Origin: an uncultured Bacilli bacterium
GTDB taxonomy: Bacteria > Bacillota_I > Bacilli_A > RF39 > UBA660
Assembly: GCA_944358685.1 (NCBI GenBank)
Contig: CALVRQ010000040.1
Location: 1-15,990 of the forward strand
DNA length: 15,990 bases
Direction of reading: 5' to 3'
The notes below the pieces were generated by a model that saw nothing but the letters and a program-made list of their open reading frames with translations, ran no database searches and was not told where the DNA came from. The position numbers and the translations under genes are program-made. Shown one piece after another: positions 12,814 to 15,990 of the stretch (within the stretch, counting starts at the first letter, position 1; every line of letters begins with the position of its first letter).

Positions 12814-14706
12814 ATGAAAACATTAAATTTTGAAAATTTAGTTTCATATATAAAAAATAAAACTATTATTGAACCATTTTTTATAATATCTAAAATTTAT
12901 TTAATAAGCAAAATTAGAAATAAATCAGATAGTGGGGATGATATATTAAAAAGTGTTTATCCATATATATTCGAAAATGATGATTTTAATTATGATGATA
13001 ATTTCATATTAAAATATATAGACTTTTTTAGCTTTGAAAATGAAGATGATTTTTTAGGAAATTTATATGAATCAACTTTGAATAAGAAGCAAAAAAAGGA
13101 TTACGGGAAATTTTATACTAGAGAAAATAATGTTATTGACTATATGTTAGATTTAGCTAACTACAATAATGATATTATTCTAGAGCCTTCTTGTGGTTCA
13201 GGTTTGTTTTTAACAAATATGATTGAACGATTAAAAAAAAATAATAAATATAGTGACAAAGAAAAATTAGATATAATATTTAATAATTTTTATGCCATAG
13301 ATATTGATGAATTTGCTTGTAAGATGACGGAAATAAACATTTTAATTAAGACTATAGATTTGATAAAAAAAGTTGTTAAAAATTGCAATAGTTTAAAGTT
13401 AAATAAATTGAATATAGTTTGTCAAAATTTTATTGATTATACAGAATTAAATAAAAACAATTTAATAATAGGTAATCCACCATATATTACATACTATGGA
13501 AAAAGAAGTAGAAATATGACAGAAGAAAAAAGAAAAAAGTTTAATCAATTTGATTTTGTAATAAATAAAAAAAGAAATAACAAATTTAACTCTATTATGT
13601 TTTTTATAGAAAATGGTATAAAATCACTGAAGGAACATGGAAGATTAATATTTATTATTGACATAACTTTTTTTGAAACAGCATTTATAGATTTAAGAAA
13701 ATATATTTTAGAAAATTGCCTTATAAATTCGATAACTGTTAATTTGTCAGAATTTGAAAATGTTGCAAGTGGACAAGTCATAATTGAATTGCAAAAAGAG
13801 AATATTGTTTATCCAACAGAGCATAAGTGTAAGTGGATAGATTACAAAACTAGAAAACATATTTTTATATCGCAAGATAAATGGTATAATGACAAAGATA
13901 CTTATAAAATTAAAACAGATCTAAACAAGATAGAAAATATTATTAATGAAAAAATTGAGGCTTTTCCAACATTAGATTTTTATTACCCTAAGAAGTCATT
14001 AAGAACTTGTTGTGCTTTAACTGGTAGAACTGAAGAATTTATTGTTGAAAAGGACAAAAAAACCGATAATATTATATTCCCTTATTTAGAAGGTTCTAAA
14101 GGAATAAAAAATAAATTTGGAAGACCAAAGAATAAATTATATTTAGAATATGATTATGAAAAACAACTTCGAATTTCTGAGGAGTTTAAAATAGAACTTG
14201 AAAAAATAGGCGTTAAAAACAAAAAAAGAGTAACATTAGGGGACAAAGAAATGTATCTTAGCCCTAAAATATTCATTAGGCAAAGTGCAAGTGAGATTAT
14301 TGCTACATATACGGAAAAACCCTTTGCTGCCAACAATAGTATTTATATTTTAAGTGATAAAAATAAAGATAGTGAATCTAAAAATAAACTTAAATATGTT
14401 TGTGGAATATTGAATAGTGATTTAATTACTTTTTATTCTAAAATTAATAATATTATAAGAGGTGGTAATGGCAAAACACCACAAATAAAAATTTCTGATT
14501 TAAAAAAAATCAGGATTAATATTGATAAAAAAAATTTTAATAACATTGTTTCGATAGTGGAAGAATTATTAAAGGAGTGTAATGTAGAAAATAATTTAGT
14601 TCAATTAAATAAGCTAGTATATTCAATATATAATATAACAAAAGAAGAAGTAAAATATATTGAAAACTACTTAGGCAAATATAAAAATAATAATAAAGTT
14701 AATTAG
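12814..14706 (+). CDS. Type II N6-adenine DNA methyltransferase, TaqI-like
   Basis: A 630-residue gamma-class adenine-N6 methyltransferase. GKFYTRE (98-104) opens the domain, motif I (SAM binding) is LEPSCGSG (123-130), and motif IV (catalytic) is NPPY (221-224). The C-terminal third (about 400-600) has the TaqI-type specificity-domain pattern: IFIRQSASEI, PFAANNSIYIL, CGILNSDL, RGGNGKTPQIKISDLK. It would methylate the recognition site and so protect the host. The length is above that of M.TaqI (421), and there is no N-terminal nuclease motif, so it is not a type IIG fusion. ATG 12814 has AGGTGA at 12800-12805; an in-frame GTG at 12802 lies within that site. The base composition is more AT-rich and the codons more A/T-ending than in the core genes, which suggests transfer. 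A decayed gene and the endonuclease follow on the same strand. Confidence 0.92.
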   Translation: MKTLNFENLVSYIKNKTIIEPFFIISKIYLISKIRNKSDSGDDILKSVYPYIFENDDFNYDDNFILKYIDFFSFENEDDFLGNLYESTLNKKQKKDYGKFYTRENNVIDYMLDLANYNNDIILEPSCGSGLFLTNMIERLKKNNKYSDKEKLDIIFNNFYAIDIDEFACKMTEINILIKTIDLIKKVVKNCNSLKLNKLNIVCQNFIDYTELNKNNLIIGNPPYITYYGKRSRNMTEEKRKKFNQFDFVINKKRNNKFNSIMFFIENGIKSLKEHGRLIFIIDITFFETAFIDLRKYILENCLINSITVNLSEFENVASGQVIIELQKENIVYPTEHKCKWIDYKTRKHIFISQDKWYNDKDTYKIKTDLNKIENIINEKIEAFPTLDFYYPKKSLRTCCALTGRTEEFIVEKDKKTDNIIFPYLEGSKGIKNKFGRPKNKLYLEYDYEKQLRISEEFKIELEKIGVKNKKRVTLGDKEMYLSPKIFIRQSASEIIATYTEKPFAANNSIYILSDKNKDSESKNKLKYVCGILNSDLITFYSKINNIIRGGNGKTPQIKISDLKKIRINIDKKNFNNIVSIVEELLKECNVENNLVQLNKLVYSIYNITKEEVKYIENYLGKYKNNNKVN

Positions 14707-14768
14707 TTTAACTGAACCATGGGCCACATTAATTTTAAAATGATATAAGATTATAGAAACTAGAAAGT

Positions 14769-15075
14769 GGAGGATATCTTATAGAAATCAAATATATACA
14801 TGTTTGTAAACAAAAAAAGTTATATTTAATTCCATAGAAAATTTGGCAAACTAATTACAAATGAACTATAGATATATAATATGTAAATGTAATTGAGTAG
14901 ATTGTATTTTGATTAATGAAAAATTTGTGAATGAATCACAAAAAAATTTATAGAATACAGTTTTGGTAATTATAATGTTGGAAGATATGCTTGGATTTTA
15001 GAACAAATAGAACTAATTAAATTTTTTTCAACAATAAGCAAATTAAGAATATGGAATTATAATGAAAAGAGGTAA
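14769..15075 (+). pseudogene. Decayed ASCH-domain gene
   Basis: This gap looks empty because it is full of stops, but translating it piecewise gives family-like blocks in order: K-I-W-Q-T-N-Y-K then stop (14838-14864, like the W-x-TNYRG of ASCH proteins), VDCILINEKFVNESQKNL (14897-14950) and FGNYNVGRYAWILEQIEL with SKLRIWNY near the end (14962-15075, like FGDYSPGRYAWIL...GK..IWNY). Frameshifts separate them. GGAGG at 14769-14773 is followed by ATAGAA where a start codon would fit. ASCH domains bind RNA or modified nucleosides. The gene is clearly dead, with several stops and shifts, and lies between the methyltransferase and endonuclease genes; its last codons serve as the ribosome site of the latter. 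Confidence 0.72.
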
Positions 15076-15078
15076 AAA

Positions 15079-15789
15079 ATGACAGTGAGAGAATTTGAAG
15101 AACAAATGAAAAGTGATTTAAAAGAAATATTTTTCAATGTTATAAAACAATACAACTTTGTGTTGCCAATATCGGCTAAATCAAGAAGTGGTGCAGAAAT
15201 AAGTGATTATTTAGAAGATGGTTTTGTAGATTATTTAAAAAAGAACCCCCACACAAGAATTTATAAGCCTTTAGGTTCCCCAAAGGGACATACTAAAAAC
15301 CCATATGATTTTTGTTTTAATTATAAAAGTGATAACGATGATTATATTTTTGATGATTTAATTTGGGGTGATATAAAAGCATCAAAACACTCTTATGCAG
15401 ATAGTAATCCTGATTTAGGTACGCCCACAAAAATGATCAAATTTATGCGAGCTGGTCATTTCTATCTTGTGTTTGTTTTCTTCGAATATGATGAGACAGA
15501 TGATGGAAAAACTAAATTTATTCAATTTGATGATGGAGAATTTATTCATGTAATGTTTTTAAAAGATATAAGCAGTACTGTTAGAATAAATCCAAAGCCA
15601 CAATTTCAATGTAATATCAATGCACCAGAAGAATATAGGACAAAAAGAGAGTTTTTAGATTTATTTTTGAAAAAATACAAAGAGTCCATTGAAAGAATAA
15701 TTAAAAAGCAAATGAAGAAAAAAGCAGAATTAGATAAAACTTTTGATGAAATTAAAAAAATTCAATTAAAGAGTGATAATGAAAAATAA
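15079..15789 (+). CDS. Type II restriction endonuclease, PD-(D/E)XK fold
   Basis: A 236-residue protein directly downstream of the methyltransferase module and on the same strand. The probable active site is PYD (Asp77) with D98-I-K100 (WGDIKASK), a PD-(D/E)XK arrangement; Glu40 or Glu46 in the preceding helix (SGAEISDYLEDGF) may complete it. The C-terminal part, with INPKPQFQCNI, then a T-K-R-E-F helix and a long basic helix, is laid out like the end of HincII, whose partner is also a gamma-type adenine methyltransferase. I suspect a HincII-like enzyme but cannot infer its site. ATG 15079 has AAAAGAGG at 15065-15072. Length is typical of type IIP enzymes. It cleaves DNA unmethylated by its partner; no C-protein gene is visible. 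Confidence 0.82.
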   Translation: MTVREFEEQMKSDLKEIFFNVIKQYNFVLPISAKSRSGAEISDYLEDGFVDYLKKNPHTRIYKPLGSPKGHTKNPYDFCFNYKSDNDDYIFDDLIWGDIKASKHSYADSNPDLGTPTKMIKFMRAGHFYLVFVFFEYDETDDGKTKFIQFDDGEFIHVMFLKDISSTVRINPKPQFQCNINAPEEYRTKREFLDLFLKKYKESIERIIKKQMKKKAELDKTFDEIKKIQLKSDNEK

Positions 15790-15842
15790 AAAAATGAATG
15801 TTAGGAAATTAAATTTCTAGACACGCTTTTTTGTATAAATAT

Positions 15843-15876
15843 AAAAAGCACTAAGAGAAATAAACTCAAAGTGCTT
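15843..15876. terminator. Hairpin after the restriction module
   Basis: AAGCACT (15846-15852) pairs with AGTGCTT (15870-15876) across a 17-base loop. On the minus strand it continues into TTTTT-like sequence, on the plus strand into TTATTTG, so it may close the endonuclease gene and a convergent gene beyond the window. The stretch 15790-15990 otherwise shows no gene I can support. Confidence 0.45.
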
Positions 15877-15990
15877 ATTTGTTATACAATATTCTTGTTC
15901 AAGAAAGTGTATCAACATGGAATATTTTACTATAAAAGGACATTTTTCTAGCCCCCTCAATTGATAAAACTTTTCTTTATCGTAATACTC

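Noticed and set aside
15817..15990. Open minus-strand frame of 57 codons running off the right edge
   Set aside because: No recognised motif, it contains the hairpin 15846-15876, and such a run is not rare in AT-rich DNA. It could still be the end of a gene whose body lies outside the window; flanking sequence would decide.
1..15990. CRISPR array, tRNA, rRNA or intact insertion sequence
   Set aside because: No regularly spaced repeats, no cloverleaf or rRNA-like sequence, and no transposase frame or terminal inverted repeats were seen.

Overview
The window looks like a chromosome piece from a low-GC Gram-positive bacterium (Bacillota; one of the small-genome Bacilli or Mollicutes-like lineages is plausible). 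The grounds are very AT-rich DNA, strong AGGAGG-type ribosome sites, a CsoR/CopZ/CopA copper operon, SpoVS, a SufU-type Fe-S scaffold, and Bacillus-type LexA boxes (GAAC-N4-GTTTG). The standard genetic code fits: tryptophan is TGG and genes end at TGA, TAA or TAG without internal TGA.

Left part (1-2690): the 3' end of csoR, then copZ and copA, a tight copper-efflux operon closed by a terminator. spoVS lies on the minus strand (2785-3045). Two tandem paralogues of unknown function (3122-4494) run into sufU with an 11-base overlap. A gap of 340 bases follows. It holds a LexA-boxed promoter with no intact gene behind it and a structured RNA whose closing stem competes with a terminator. sufB and a small membrane-anchored protein come next.

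Middle (6960-12240): a short SSB without the acidic tail, a divergent pair of XRE regulators sharing two TAAC-N5-GTTA operators, a second XRE paralogue, pyrimidine-nucleoside phosphorylase and recG. Two candidate small RNAs flank recG. One on the minus strand (about 10085-10186) carries a G-rich terminator loop. The other, on the plus strand (about 12309-12401), has a near-consensus promoter, two hairpins whose loops are complementary, and a C-rich single-stranded stretch. The G-rich loop of the first is perfectly complementary over 9 nt to the C-rich stretch of the second.

Right part (12600-15990): an accessory, even more AT-rich module. A second copy of the LexA-boxed promoter leads without a terminator into a TaqI-like N6-adenine methyltransferase. 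A decayed ASCH-domain gene follows, then a PD-(D/E)XK restriction endonuclease. Together these form a type II restriction-modification system that may respond to DNA damage. The two copies of the SOS promoter module, 7.7 kb apart, both retain what looks like the first codons of one lost gene (V/I-K-I-L-R/K-V-N).
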